64,000 nucleotides of DNA. Source: Xestospongia bergquistia (Eukaryota; Porifera; Demospongiae; Haplosclerida; Petrosiidae). The stretch lies in the NCBI GenBank assembly GCA_963965975.1, contig OZ014415.1, positions 1,989,001 through 2,053,000 of the forward strand, given 5' to 3'. Shown here one piece after another: positions 47,601-60,919 of this stretch (position 1 is its first letter; every line of letters starts with the position of its first letter). Position numbers and translations under genes: made by a program. The notes beneath the pieces were generated by a model. The model did not search any database. It was not told the origin of the DNA and was given only the letters and a program-made list of their open reading frames with translations.

Positions 47601-50600
47601 AAGTACTAGCAGAAACTATACCTTAAGTACACTTGGTAAGATTTGATACAAATATAGTGTAATATCTATTTGTACTTATATAGGTAATCCTATTGTTAGT
47701 ATTACTACATCTGGATCTAATATTGCTGGTAATATGTATAGCTTGTTATGTTCTGTTAGTGTGGTATTTGGTACACCAGGTATCACTTGGTTTTACAGTA
47801 ATGGGACAAAATTACTTAATGGCTCTGGAACTACTCAGACTTTAACTATGATATCAGACACCAAGCAAACTTATGAACTTCAGTTTAATCCATTAATGTA
47901 TACACATGGAGGTGAATATACTTGTGTAGCTAATCTTACTGTAATACGTGATGAAGATACTTTTGTTGGAGTTAGAAATACAACAACAACTGTTTATGTC
48001 ACAAGTAAGTTTACTTTATTATATTGTTTAAATTGTATCACTTATGTTATCACAGTACCAATACCAACTGTCTCTATAACTCCTGGTAGTTTACTTATGT
48101 TCACTCGTGCTACTCAACTATTTTTGTCTTGTAATGTCAATCTCAGTGATCCTATTCCTCCTACACCAAATCTCACTATTAACTTGGAGAAGAATGGACA
48201 ACCAGTAGATCTGTCTAATTCTAGAATTAACAAGACCTTGACAATCAATAACAATGTCTATTCTACAATACTCACATTCACTCCTATAGACAATGATGAT
48301 GTTGGTAATTATACTTGTACTGGAACTATTAGTCCTATAGGGTCTGGATTTAACATTGAAGTGGAACCTTTTATTATTGGTAGTAGTAGTTCTGTACTAA
48401 CTGAACTGATAGTACAAGGTCAGTCTATTGGATTCTACTATTTTAGTTCTTTTTATCATTATAGCTATACCTTTTCCAGTAATCAATATCACCGCTATTG
48501 GCACAGGTGATATAGGAGAAAGTTATTTTGTAGTGTGTACAGTAGATGTGGATGATAACCTCTATAATATTGTTGTCAATACTACTTTAGCAAAGATTGG
48601 AGAAGGTGTAATTAATTCTTTTATGAGCTCTAAAGATAACAGTGTATCTATATCCTACATTCCGCTGATGACATCACATAGTGGACAGTATCATTGTCTA
48701 GTGAACATCAGTCAGATTGATATCAGTTATCAAGTCTATTGTGTTAAAGCTTTCATGATTAATTTAACTAGTGAGTTCATAGGATTTGCTAGTGTTATGT
48801 GATGTAGTATCAAACCATGCGAATACTAATTAATTGTCTTTACCTCTAGTTCCACAACCAACAGTTACTGTGTCTACTCATCCTGTTGATCCAAGTTCAC
48901 TAATAGAGGCAACATATCTTGATATAGTATGTACTGTTAACATCAGTGATGCTATTAATACTGGAGTTAGTGTAGATGTTGAGTGGTCTCATAATGGTGG
49001 TTCTCCTCTTACTAATAACAGTGACTATACTATTAGTTCACCGACTATGTTAGGATCACACATGTACACTAGTACATTACATATTGAAAGTTTAAGTATT
49101 ACTAGAGACAATGGTGCTATGTACTCTTGTACTGTGAGTGTTCTACCATCTCCTGTATCTTCTTATATTACTGGTAATAAGAATAATAACAATATTACAC
49201 TAAATGTGGCAGGTATAATACTTAATTGTACATGTACTAATAGTATTATTTCAATTATTATAGATCTCACTGCTGATCATGTGATTGTTGATATTCTATT
49301 TGTAACCACACCCACTGTTGGAGACCAGTTTACTATGACATGTAATATCAATATACCTGAGAGACTAGTACATGATCTTACTAGACTTGCAGTAATATGG
49401 AGTTATGATCTAGCTAGAGAGCAAAGAGTTGATGTAATTAACAGTGATACTAAAATAGGAAATTTGACTAAGATTGGTAATGTTATCATAAGTATTCTAA
49501 CACTTAATCCAGTAAAGACATCTGATAGTAGAAGGTATTATTGTTCAGTGATATTTAATGATTTATGGGTTAACGATCATAGATTTAGAGATCTTAGTGT
49601 TCAAAGTAAGTTATTTGTTTGAAAATCAAATTAAATATGGTTAATACACTTTCCACAGTCCCTCCACCCAGTATGGTTATCACACATAGTCCTTCTGCTG
49701 GTCCTATCTATGAGAGTACTATCTTTAACCTGACCTGTACTGGTACATTACCTAATGTAGTGGATACAACAGTGTCAGCTACTGTAGTCTGGTTTAATCC
49801 TCAAAGTCATATTATACCTGTTGAGTCACGACGTATGATCACTAATGTTACTAGTAATGGAAACAATGAGTTTGAGAGCACACTAGTGTTTCTACCAATT
49901 GATAATGGAAATCATAACAGTAACTTTAATGACACTGGAACATATGCCTGTCAGATGAGTATTAGTTCAAGTAATCCTTTAATTATTAGTGGAATAAACA
50001 GTACTACTGACACAATAGTTGTTCAAAGTAAGTAATATTTACTTATTTACATATTGTTAGTTTTCTTTACCAGCTTTACCTGATATGCAGTTAAATATCT
50101 CTATTATCGGTTCCACTGAAGTAGGTCAGAGCCTCAATATCACTTGTATAGTGAGAGTAGTAGAAAGATTAGTTGTTAAACCAACAATTGAGATAATAAA
50201 AATGAACACTACAGATATATATTTACTACAAGATATAAATGTTCTCTATACTGTTACCACTGATGATACTGGTTCTGAAACCAATTGGACAATAATACTG
50301 GAACCAGTAAAGTTTGAAGACAGAGGAGTATATATATGTAAAGCTGATTTTAATGTGACTGGTATTAATGGAACTAATGATCCAGCAACTGCTACTTATG
50401 ATGCTCAGTTTGTTGAAGAGGACTATGAACTGATTGTTGGCTGTAAGTTACACAATAATGATCACACTATTGTATTAGATTAATACTAGCACTAATATTG
50501 CTGTACGAGGTAGATACTTTTTTACATTTTTATATCTGCTATAGTCATAGAGTTGGCTTAATCATACACTGTATACATACTATATATGTCATTTTCTTAT

Positions 50601-53600
50601 AGCATATGCCATAATGAACATTGTGACAACTGGTATAACCAGAGCTGGTGAAGAATATAACATTACTTGTACTGTTGAAGTCATTGACAGACTTATAGTG
50701 ACACCAACTATTATATGGATAAAAGATAGTGTTAACATATCATTAGTATCTGATGACCTAAACACTATCAGTGTACCATCAGTACTTAGTAATATTTCAG
50801 ATACAATGTACTCTCTGTCACTGTTCTTCTCTTCACTTAATACCTCTGATGCTGGACAATATACATGTCAAGCTACAATCACAGTGAATGAGATTAATGT
50901 CACAGTTAGTATCACTAATTCATTAGACTTGCAACTACAAAGTTAGTTCTTAAAATATTAACTAAATGCTTTATATGTTGGTATAGTTTCACAACCACTT
51001 GTTGATGTATCCACTTATCCTATAAATCCAAGTTCACTAATAGAGGCAACATATCTTGATATAGTATGTACTGTTAACATCAGTGATACTGTTAATACTG
51101 GAGTTAGTGTTGATGTTAAGTGGTCTTATAATGGTGGTTCTCCTCTTACTAATAACAGTGACTATACTATTAGCTCACTGACTATGTTAGGATCACACAT
51201 GTACACTAGTACATTACGTATTGGAAGTTTGAGTAATACTAGAGACAATGGTGCTATATACTCTTGTATTGTGAGTGTTCTACCATTTCCTTTGTCTTCT
51301 TATATTGCTGGTAATGAGAATAACAACAATATTACACTAAATGTGGCAGGTATAATAATTAATTGTACATATAGTAATAATAATAATTATTGTTATTAAT
51401 TAATTTATAGATTTCACGGCTGATCATGTGATTGTTGATGTTGTATTTCCAACCACACCCACTGCTGGAGACCAGTTCACTATGACATGTAATATCAGTA
51501 TACCTGATAGACTAGTACATGATCTTACTAGACTTGCAGTAATATGGAGTTATGATCTAGCTAGAGAGCAAAGAGTTGAAGTTATTAACAGTGATACTAT
51601 AACAGGAAATGTGACTAAGATTGGTAATCTTATCTTAAGTCCTCTAACAATTAATCCAGTGAAGACATCTGATAGTAGAAGGTATTATTGTTCAGTGATA
51701 TTTAATGATTTAAGAGTCAACGATCATGTATTAAGAGATCTTAGTGTTCAAAGTAAGTTATTTGTTTAGAAATCAAATTAAATATGGTAAATACACTTTC
51801 CACAGTCCCTCCACCCAATATGGTTATCATACATAGTCCTTCTACTGGTCCTATCTATGAGAGTACTAACTTTAACCTGACCTGTAATGGTACACTACCC
51901 AGTGTAGTGGACACAACAGTGTCAGCTATTGTAGTCTGGTTTGATCCTCAAAGCAATACTATACCTGTTGAAATACGACGTATGATCATTAATGTTATTA
52001 GTAATGGAAACAATAAGTTTGAGAGTACACTAATGTTTCTACCAATTGATAATGGAGATCATAATAGTAATTTTAATGACACTGGAACATATACCTGTCA
52101 GATGACTATTAGTTCAAGTGATCCTTTAATTATTAGTGGAATAAACAGTACTACTCACACAATAACTGTTCAAAGTAAGTAATATTTACTTATTTACATA
52201 TTGTTAGTTTTCTTTACCAGCTTTACCAGATATGCAGTTAAATATATCTACTGTGGGTTCTACTGAAGTAGGTCAAAGCCTCAATATCACTTGTATAGTG
52301 AGAGTAGAGGAAAGATTACTTGTTAAGCCAACAGTTGAGATAATAAAAATGAACACTACAGGTATATATTTACTACAAGATATAAATGTTCTCTATACTG
52401 TTACCACTGATGATACTGGTTCTGAAACCAATTGGACAATAATACTGGAACCAGTAAAGCTTGAAGACAGAGGAGTATATATATGTAAAGCTGATTTTAA
52501 TGTGACTGGTGTTAATGGAACTACTGATCCAGCAACTGCTACTTATGATTTTCAGTTTGTTGAAGAGGACTATGAACTGATTGTTGGCTGTAAGTTACAC
52601 AATAATGATCACACTATTGTATTAAATTAATACTAGCACTAATATTCCTGTACAAGGTAGGTGGTACTTTTTTACATTTTTATATCTGCTATAGTCATAT
52701 AGTCGATTTAATCATATACTGAACACATAGTATATATGCTATTTTCTTATAGCATATCCCATAATGAACATTATGACAACTGGTATAACCAGACCTGGTG
52801 AAGAATATAACATTACTTGTACTGTTGAAGTCATTGACAGACTTATAATGACACCAACTATTATATGGATCAAAGAGAGTGTTAATACATCATTAGTATC
52901 TGATAACCTAAACACTATCAGTGTACCATCAGTACTTAGTAATATCTCAGATACAATGTACTCTCTGTCACTGTTCTTCTCTTCACTAAATACCTCTGAT
53001 GCTGGACAATATAGATGTCAAGCTACCATCACAGTGAATGAGATTAATGTCACAGTAACTAACTCTAGTGTATTAGATCTACTATTACAGAGTAAGTAAA
53101 TGAAGTAAATTATGTTGATATGATCCTATATAGTTAAATGATTTTTCACAGATTATTATTTAACTCTTTCCTATTTTCTATTTAAATATTAGTCTAGTCG
53201 GGAATATATATTTATTTAGCATTAAAAACAGAAATAATATTGTTACCTCAAAATAATAACCAACCACTAAATATTATAAAATTGTTGGTAATTTGAGACT
53301 CATTTTGTAAACTTTTTTCATTTTCTTACAGTTCCCACTCCTAATTTAGATATTAGTTTATCAAGACAAAGTGACTATTTAGCTGGTAGTGAACTGACTA
53401 TTACATGTGATATTACAATAGATCCTAATGTCAACACTCCCTTCATTATTAACACAATATGGGTAATGTTAAATGAGATCAACAATGAAATAAGAACACT
53501 CAATGAGAGCTATATAAATGAACAATCAAGAATCTCTGTTAATAATTCTTCATTAATTAGTTATAACAAGTATCAGTCTCAAGTTCTATTCAGTACTCTC

Positions 53601-56567
53601 AGTAGTTCAATGGATTCTGGAATGTATACATGTATTGTTAATGTGATACCTGTAGCTGGTTACTATTATGTTTATACTGCTAATATGACCAATATTACTA
53701 CTAACTTGACTGTTATAGGTATGACTATGATATGTCTGAAAGCTATGACTTACAAATTGGCAATTGTCTTATATTTCTATAATCAATTGATCTTTAATTA
53801 TTTTATTAATTGATCTTTTATTATTTTCTTCTTATAGATCCGGTTATTGGAAACTTTACTACTACACCAGACAGAATTCTGAAGACATATTGTCCTGACT
53901 TAGATAACTTCACTCTAGTGTGTACTGCTAGTAAACCAGCTCTAGTAATACCAACTCTTGAAGTGATTTGGTTACATAGTGGTACTGTACTTAAAGGTGT
54001 AGTTAGATATAGCAGTGAAAGTACTTATGTTATGAACACTCTGAGTTTTCCTAAGACTTTTGCAAATGATTCTGGTACTTACTCCTGCCATGCTAAACTG
54101 TCTATTCCAGACTCTTCTGATATTAGTTTAATAAAAAACATTACTGTTACTTTAGGATGTAAGTGTAGTTTTTATAGAAATTGTAATACCTTTCTTTTCA
54201 TTTGTACAGCCCAAAGAAGTCCATATGCAGTCATTAATATATCATCAACAGTTGGACAGACTAACTGTACTATCTGCTTTACTATTCCATCTATTGCCTA
54301 TACACCTGAGATATATCATATCAACTACATTGGTCTAGAATTACAGAATACTTTAACTACTAGTTCTAGTCTAGTGGGTACTAACAACATTACTGCTGTT
54401 AACTTGATGTACCAGATTATTTTAACTGGTCTAGAAGAAGCTAACACTTATACCTTCACTGTTGTATCTACTAACTGTATTGGTAATACTAATAGTCAGA
54501 TGATGAACTTTACTACTTTACCAGCAAGTAAGTTTATCATTCACACTTTTGCTAAATTTTAAAATGTACTTTTTCAAATTTAGTACCTACTGCTCTTCCA
54601 ATGAATTTTATCAACACAACCTTCCTTCCACATAGTGGTACATTAGACTGGGATCCACCAGTTAGAGTAGATCAAAATGGGGAGATAATAGGATACAACT
54701 TGACTTGTATACAAACCAATGGACCACAAATCTCTGGACTGACAGCTACTCAGAGTTCTCCAGAGACAATGTTTACTATTCCAGTATTAATTCCATTTAC
54801 TAAGTACTCTTGTGGACTATCATCTATTAATGTTGTAGGTGAAGGACCAGCTACACAATATACATTTGAAACAGCTCAAGATAGTAAGTTCGCACCACAA
54901 TATCAATTTTTAAATGTCCAAAATAGGACCTGGTGATGCTCCTCAAGACTTTATTTCCATTCCAACCAAGGCTGATGTGACATTTAACTGGAGACGTCCA
55001 GTTATTCCTAATGGCATTATTACGCAATATAGATTAGTTATTGTAGTTCTTTTAGATAGTGGTCTGTTTAGAGGCACTACTAAAATTATCAATGTTACTC
55101 CTAACCAACAAGCAATGTCTTTAACCATTGATGGATTCTCACCCTATCAGAATTACAGTGCTACTGTTTCAGCTACTACAATAGTTGGATATGGACCTAG
55201 TGTTACTATTGAAGGAAGAACTGATCCTGATAGTAAGTATGTATCATTTACTATCCCCTTTTACATGCATTTCTCTAGTATCATCCAAACCAGTTCTTAT
55301 CATTATACCAGTTATTATTAGTAATATCTTTGTTGCTAACACTATACCAGTAGTTAATGACACTGCTGTTAACCTTACTTGGTCTCCACCAATCACACCT
55401 AATGGATACATTAGTAGTTATAATATAGAAATCACTGGTGGAGTTATAATGTCATTAACAGTTAATGCTGATCCTCAATTGAATACTTACACACAGATTG
55501 TTGGAGGACTACGTAAGTGTAACACATTATCAACTAGTAATTGTATTGTCTCCACAGGTACAGGTGTCCCTTACTATATATCAATTGGAGCAGTCAATGA
55601 ACTAGGAGAAGGTAACATTACATCAGTTATTGTCTTCACTAAAAATGAAAGTAAAGACAATTTTAATATTTTTGTTCACTCATATATTGTTTTAGGTCCC
55701 AATATTACTCCTAGTGGTATTGCATCACAAAGGTCTACTGATGGTACTTCCATTTACATTGTATGGAGAAAAGTGTCACTAGAAGAAGCTCATGGTTTCT
55801 TTGAGTATATTATAGTATTAGATGCTGTCAATAGTAGACGTAGACAATCAAGTGATATAACTGTACATGTTCCATTTAATAAGACATCTATCAATGTAAC
55901 TGGTCTAAATCCTCAATTAACATACACACTTACTTTGAGAATAGCAGTACAAAATGAAAGTGGAGTAAATATAGAAGGACCTACAAGTATACCAATAAGG
56001 ATTGAGGCACCATGTGAGTACTATCATGCCAACAAGTTTTGTTTTAAATTTTTTTAGCACCAACATCATCTACTAATGAGAGTTCTAGTACTGGTTTTAT
56101 AATTGGTCTAGCAATCACAACAGTAATTGCACTAATTGTTATAATTATACTTGTATTGGTTGTCATCATTTTTGTTAAAAGGAAGTCAAAGAAGTATAAG
56201 TTCAAGTCTGGGTAATTCATTCAACCTATTCACATCAAATACCACATATTATATCCATTATACAGAGACAAAACAGATGATATTGCAATGTCTATCAGCC
56301 CAAGTTATAATATAGTAAATACATCAACAACATTGTAAGTTGACAACATGACATATATAGTAATAATACAGTCTATTATATTACTGATATAGAGTTGAGG
56401 AAGCATTATATGAGAGGCTTCCTGATGAACTACCAGCTCCTCCAGATTATGATATACCAGTTGTTACTAATACTGATACACAAGTCTATGATCTACCAGT
56501 AGTTACTACTGATTTATCAATTAATACCAATCCAGCTTATGCTACTACAAGGTTTGGAGAGACTTAG
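44629..56567 (+). CDS. Receptor gene 4: longest copy, 20 Ig + 6 FN3
   Basis: Thirty-one exons from ATG 44629 to TAG 56565-56567 join into one unbroken frame of 3,103 codons plus stop. The order is: signal peptide, Ig, Ig, FN3, eighteen Ig, five FN3 (one split), transmembrane helix, tail. Exons 11-15 and 16-20 are tandem duplicates of each other. The exon equivalent to gene 2 exon 15 is missing from both halves, leaving only its 3' end as a relic. Upstream DNA and exons 4-6 are close to identical with gene 2, so genes 2 and 4 are sister copies or have exchanged sequence. The tail is cut by a TAG where gene 2 has CAG, which removes the YxN motif. Confidence 0.88.
45199..45233 (+). other. Relic copy of the exon 2 end in intron 2 of gene 4
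   Basis: CTGCACATATGGAGG...GATAATAGTG followed by GTAAGT resembles the last 33 nt of exon 2 (AAYGGIGFDNSG when a two-base difference is ignored). It is 35 nt long and so not phase-compatible as a cassette. It parallels the 28582-28614 segment in gene 3. Confidence 0.45.
45394..45625. mobile_element. Possible decayed copy of the 25424 foldback element
   Basis: TATGTGACCTGATTTACATTAAGAGACCA resembles the outer arm of the 25424-25667 palindrome in its first 18 bp or so, and CTTGTCACATATA about 225 bp later resembles the other arm. It lies in intron 2 of gene 4. The middle is not clearly alignable by eye. Confidence 0.35.
46496..54158 (+). other. Gene 4 Ig-domain exon block (18 domains)
   Basis: Exons 5-22: 46496-46837, 46892-47266, 47318-47635, 47684-48004, 48056-48418, 48465-48770, 48850-49212, 49264-49605, 49659-50027, 50074-50442, 50603-50941, 50987-51349, 51411-51752, 51806-52174, 52221-52589, 52753-53091, 53332-53718, 53838-54158. 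Exon 15 uses a GTTAGT donor (50942). All are phase 1-1. Confidence 0.87.
48850..53091 (+). repeat. Internal tandem duplication of five Ig exons in gene 4
   Basis: Unit 1 (48850-50941) and unit 2 (50987-53091) have the same five exons in the same order, with matching introns, including the odd exon-15 relics at about 50481-50512 and 52627-52656. The junction intron (50942-50986) joins the end of unit 1 to an exon 11-type acceptor. Confidence 0.88.
54210..56013 (+). other. Gene 4 FN3 block
   Basis: Exons 23-28: 54210-54527, 54584-54883, 54927-55232, 55279-55512 plus 55558-55650 (split domain), 55696-56013. Exon 23 is 318 nt and in frame, in contrast to the 317-nt copy of gene 2. Confidence 0.83.
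56058..56567 (+). other. Gene 4 transmembrane and truncated tail exons
   Basis: Exons 29-31: 56058-56211, 56266-56334, 56393-56567. The tail retains SYNIV, ALYERL, APPDYDIPV, QVYDLPVV and PAYATTRFGET, then stops. Beyond the TAG the homologous QQPDT unit is still readable but ends at the same TAA as in gene 3. Confidence 0.85.
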
Positions 56568-57610
56568 CAACCAGACACTTTACACACATAATTTTAAATT
56601 TTGTGGCTGTGATTATTTTCATTAAATATTTTTTTAGGAATTTTTTTTCAAAGACTTCATTAGCTAAATTTTGTTTTAGTATCATTGTTATTGATCATTT
56701 GAATAGATTGTTTATGTTTTTTTTAATATTTGTACATGTTTCTACTTGCCTTTTGTTACCTTATATAGCATATATATCTGTGTATTAAGTCAAAGATTAG
56801 AGTTGATAAATACATAATTTTAAAAGAGTAATGTAGCAATTCTTTCTTTGACTATACAAGCAACAATTTCCACTGTATTTATATAGCTATTATTAATCAG
56901 AGCTACAATGTATTTGTTGTACAGTAATTGTATATAATATCTATATACTGATATATAAGAACATGTGATAGTATGGTGATCTATAAACTGTTCCATTCAT
57001 TAGTAATGGAGGTGTACTGTTTACTAAAATTACCTCACATGTATCAATATATATTATCTATTTATTTATTAATACATCTATACATTCATCCATCTTTCCA
57101 CCAATTTATTAATCCATTTATGCATTATCTATAATTCTCCATTCCATCCATCCAGAGATGAATTAATAAATGGATAGAAGGTAAATCAAAACTGATTGAT
57201 GAATAAAATGAAAATGGATGGATAGATCAGTAAATGAATAGATAAATTGATCTTACAAGCAATAGCAATCAATTTGAGTTTAGTACATCAGAAATATGAG
57301 ACTGCAAGTTTTTGAAGACATAATGTATTTAATTATAAGGTGTGGTCAAGAAATGAAGGTCCTGAAATTGAATTTGAGTGCATTCATAATCAAAATGGGT
57401 GTGACTAACAGTGAATGTATTAGAATAAAATATCATGTTACTGTGCTGCTCAGTTAATGAATTGGTCTACCAAGTCAGTTTTGTCTCTGACCTATGTTCT
57501 GTTAGTAAGTAATCAATGTATGAATATATAACATATTTGTTCAGTAAAAGTGCTTATTAGCCACTGTCATGTAAGGGGGCTAAGATTCTTTTGATTAGCA
57601 GCTAAGGACC

Positions 57611-57647
57611 TATACCCCCACCCCCCCCCACCCCCCCCCCCACCCCC
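57611..57647. repeat. C-rich simple repeat
   Basis: Runs of C broken by A in an AT-rich setting. The paralogous site near 34318 is short (ATACCCCCAGCCCCCT), so the run has expanded here. Confidence 0.85.
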
Positions 57648-58593
57648 TATTTCCGCTACTTATGTTGATAATATTAAATGTAAAATGATAAACAAACCTT
57701 CATGATAGACACTCAGCCATATTGATTATTCATTCAAAGTGTCCAGGTAATATCATTTAAAATAATAAGAGAGGGAATCATTGGTTGCATGTAAAAGAAG
57801 GTTTGTGTTTTAAGTTTGCTTACATATGAAAACATCCTTGGTTTACTTCTAGGTTCTTTTAGTATGTATTGTATAAACTCAGAATATGGCAATCATGTCA
57901 GTAGTACCTGCTGTGGTTTGTGATTGTTGTGTGCCAATCCCAGTTTACTATGTCTCACTGTGAAAGGTAGTCTGGTATCTTTACTCCATTTCTTGGGACA
58001 GGAAATAATATACACACTGATATCACTTTATCCAATGAAATTATTCCATTTTTAATCTTGGCAGTTGGCTAGGGACACGACTAGTTGGGACCATTGTATG
58101 TGTGGTGCTCTGCCCAATAACAGCAGAAAAAGGAAAGGAAACAATTACTGGGGTGGGCCATTCAAACATGTAAAATAAATGATACAAGAGAAAAGGTGTC
58201 CAGTGTGTTGTATAATTGAATAGAATATTTGACTTTTTCATATCAAAAAGTAAACAGTCTTTATTATTGCTGATTGATATTGTTTATCCCTTAATTATAA
58301 TATCTAATACCTCAAATGAGTTCTGCAATAAATTTGAAGATATAATTTTTTAAGTTTCTGTTGATATACAAGTAGTAGGTTTAGTTATAATGTCTTTATT
58401 TCGTATATTGTGATAAGTTTTGACTTCATTGTAGATTTCTAGTTCAGTAATAGTATATATTGTCATGTTATACAGAACAATTTATATTATTGCTGTTATT
58501 ACTCAGGCACCTTATCAGGTCTATTTAATGAAATGTAAATATTTACATATATATTATTAATCTTTTAAATTAAGAAAAAAATTCCAAAATATT

Positions 58594-58718
58594 ATGACAG
58601 CACCATCTGTTGATGAAGTAACACCCACGCAAAACAAACCACAAGAATGTCAGATATTTGCTGTCAAGAATGTGAGGCTAACTTCAGTTAAAAAAGTTCA
58701 CAATCTATCATTGGAATT
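58594..58718 (+). other. Unassigned exon-like ORF
   Basis: The ATG opens a 125-nt frame (MTAPSVDEVTPTQNKPQECQ start) that ends at a GTAAGT donor inside the recurring upstream module. The base composition is less AT-rich than its surroundings. No family was recognised. It may be an exon carried in from another gene, or chance. Confidence 0.25.
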
Positions 58719-59404
58719 GTAAGTATATAATTTAACGATTTTTTTTTGTAGTTTTAAATTTTTATAAGTGCTACTAGTAAAGCATATTTTTTATTTGCTA
58801 ATTGTTTCAGTTAATATGTTAGTAGACATAATAGCTTTATGTCTATTTACCTTCTAGTGTACCACTAACACATGTAACATTATGATTATAATTTGTAATA
58901 AAGCTCAGTGATTGATGATTCTTTAACATGATATTGTTGGAGGTGTGTCTTTCAAATTAATGCTTGTTCTTATGTCAGGAAAATCACAAATGTTCAGGAT
59001 TTATACTAATCAACATAACAACTTAGAAGTGAAGTCAAAAATACTTTAGATACAGTAGATAGTTAGCTAAATGAAACAATATGTTTATCACAATGAAAGT
59101 TATCAATTACTATTGGTCTATTTATGATGTCGATCATTCTAAAATAATGATTATTTTATCCAATTAAATTATTACTTTATCATTATATTTTTTAAGTAAA
59201 ATACTTGTCATATAGCTAGTTGTTACTTGTCAAAGATAATATCAATGAGAACAAACAAAATTTAATATAATAGATATTAATGTACATAACATGTATATGA
59301 TATTAATATTGTGTGCGTAAAGAACATTGCATGGACTATATATACACACATTTAATATTATACATTATATTGTATTCTACCAAATCACTAAATATCCTCA
59401 TTAT

Positions 59405-59440
59405 AAAATTTGAGGCAATGAACTATAAATAATGTGAGTA
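59405..59440 (+). promoter_or_regulatory. Shortened promoter-like block of gene 5
   Basis: It retains GAGGCAATGAACTATAAATAATGTGAGTAATG. The roughly 45 bp between the GAACT and ATAAA parts of the other copies is deleted, leaving CTATAAAT as the only TATA-like motif, about 125 bp before the ATG. Confidence 0.4.
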
Positions 59441-59551
59441 ATGTTGTTATATGATTTTCTCTATAAGGACAATATATATAGTACTAGAGTAATGGAGTGA
59501 AACAAATTAATATAATTATTTTAATATAAACTTCACCACACTATAGTCACA

Positions 59552-60919
59552 ATGATACAACAACAGTTAACTGGACTATTGATATTCATGATTATAACAC
59601 TAGGAGAGGCTATTACATTTGGTACTCTACCTCCTCGGCCTACTACTGGTACAATATATACAATATTATACTATAATTATGTTTATATTATAATTTTGTA
59701 TAGGTGTGAGACTTTATTTAAGTTATGAGAATAGAGTGATACCTAACTACTTTATGGTGAGAGGTAGTCAGTTCTATGATGTGGATCAAAATAGTGATGG
59801 TCAAAATGATGGTATATGGTGTCAGAGTGCTCTTAATAAGAGTATGATAGGTGTCTGGTACTTGCCTAATGGATCACCAGTACCTACACAAAGTGGTGCT
59901 ACTCCATTACAATCATATAATATTAACATCACTGGTCAAGTGGGTCTACTTAGACGTGGTGGGATAGGTTCAGTTCAAGGACTATACTCTTGTATTATTC
60001 CTAATGAAGAGGAAGTAAATCAGACACTATATATAGCTCTATATGGAAATAAAGCTTTTGGTAACAGTGGTGAGTTGTATATATTTGTAATACATAGATA
60101 TTTGAAGTCAATCATTAATAACCATAAGTTAGAGGATTTGCTTTTTTATAGACATTTATATATAGTAGTCATAGTTGTCAAAATTACATGTGATACTTTC
60201 ATACATATATTGGATAACATCTTGACAATTGGAAAAATTGATTCTGTGGCAACAAAAACAGAAAAGTTTGTATTATACTTTTTAGGTGGTCCTGTAGTGG
60301 GTCATAACAAAGCTCTAATATTTACTCTACTTTCTACAAGAGATGCTAATCCTCCAGTATTCACTCTCTACTTTAATGTCACAAACACACCTCCTACAAC
60401 AGTGACATGTTCTGTTAATGGCAATACATTTAATATTACAAAGGAAGATTTAAATCGTGTACCTGACATATCTACTGATCCTATTAGAATAGCAGTAACT
60501 GCAACTCTAAGAATAAGAGAAGCTGGTGAATATACTTGCACTGTAAGAACAGATTCATCAATAAAATCATTTCTTGCTGCTATTACTCCTGGTATAAATA
60601 TTAGTGGTAAGCAACAACTTTAATGTTATAATGTTATCATTATGATTTCTAGTAACTAATACACCTACTAATCTGACATATACCAGAACTGGTCTAACTT
60701 CTGCTCTACTTACCTGGTCATCTCCCATTAATAATACTCCAGTAGTAATAGGTTATGAGGTGTTCCTTGATATATCTAATGGTACAAGAGTTAGTGTAGA
60801 CACAAATACTACAGAACTAAATATAACTTCACTACAACCTGATGTCAATTACACTGCATTTGTTGTAGCCTATGGAGGAGACCTACCTAGTGAACATATT
60901 AATATTGCAATATCTCAAG
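59552..60919 (+). other. Gene 5 N-terminal exons: signal peptide, Ig, Ig, FN3
   Basis: Exon 1 59552-59648 (MIQQQLTGLLIFMIITLGEA), exon 2 59704-60069, exon 3 60286-60606, exon 4 60653-60919. Exon 2 again differs from the paralogues near its end (LYGNKAFGNSG). Confidence 0.87.

Larger units (their letters stand above)
56568..59404. other. Intergenic DNA between genes 4 and 5
   Basis: The first 1.3 kb copy the 3' flank of gene 3. A C-rich run lies at about 57616-57645. About 58720-59400 is a copy of the upstream flanks of genes 2 and 4. No full gene was recognised; a possible small exon at 58594-58718 is listed separately. Confidence 0.6.

Noticed and set aside
48850-53091. Interpretation of the repeated exons as two separate genes
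   Set aside because: No signal peptide, transmembrane exon or flank DNA lies between the units, and phase-1 splicing joins them in frame.
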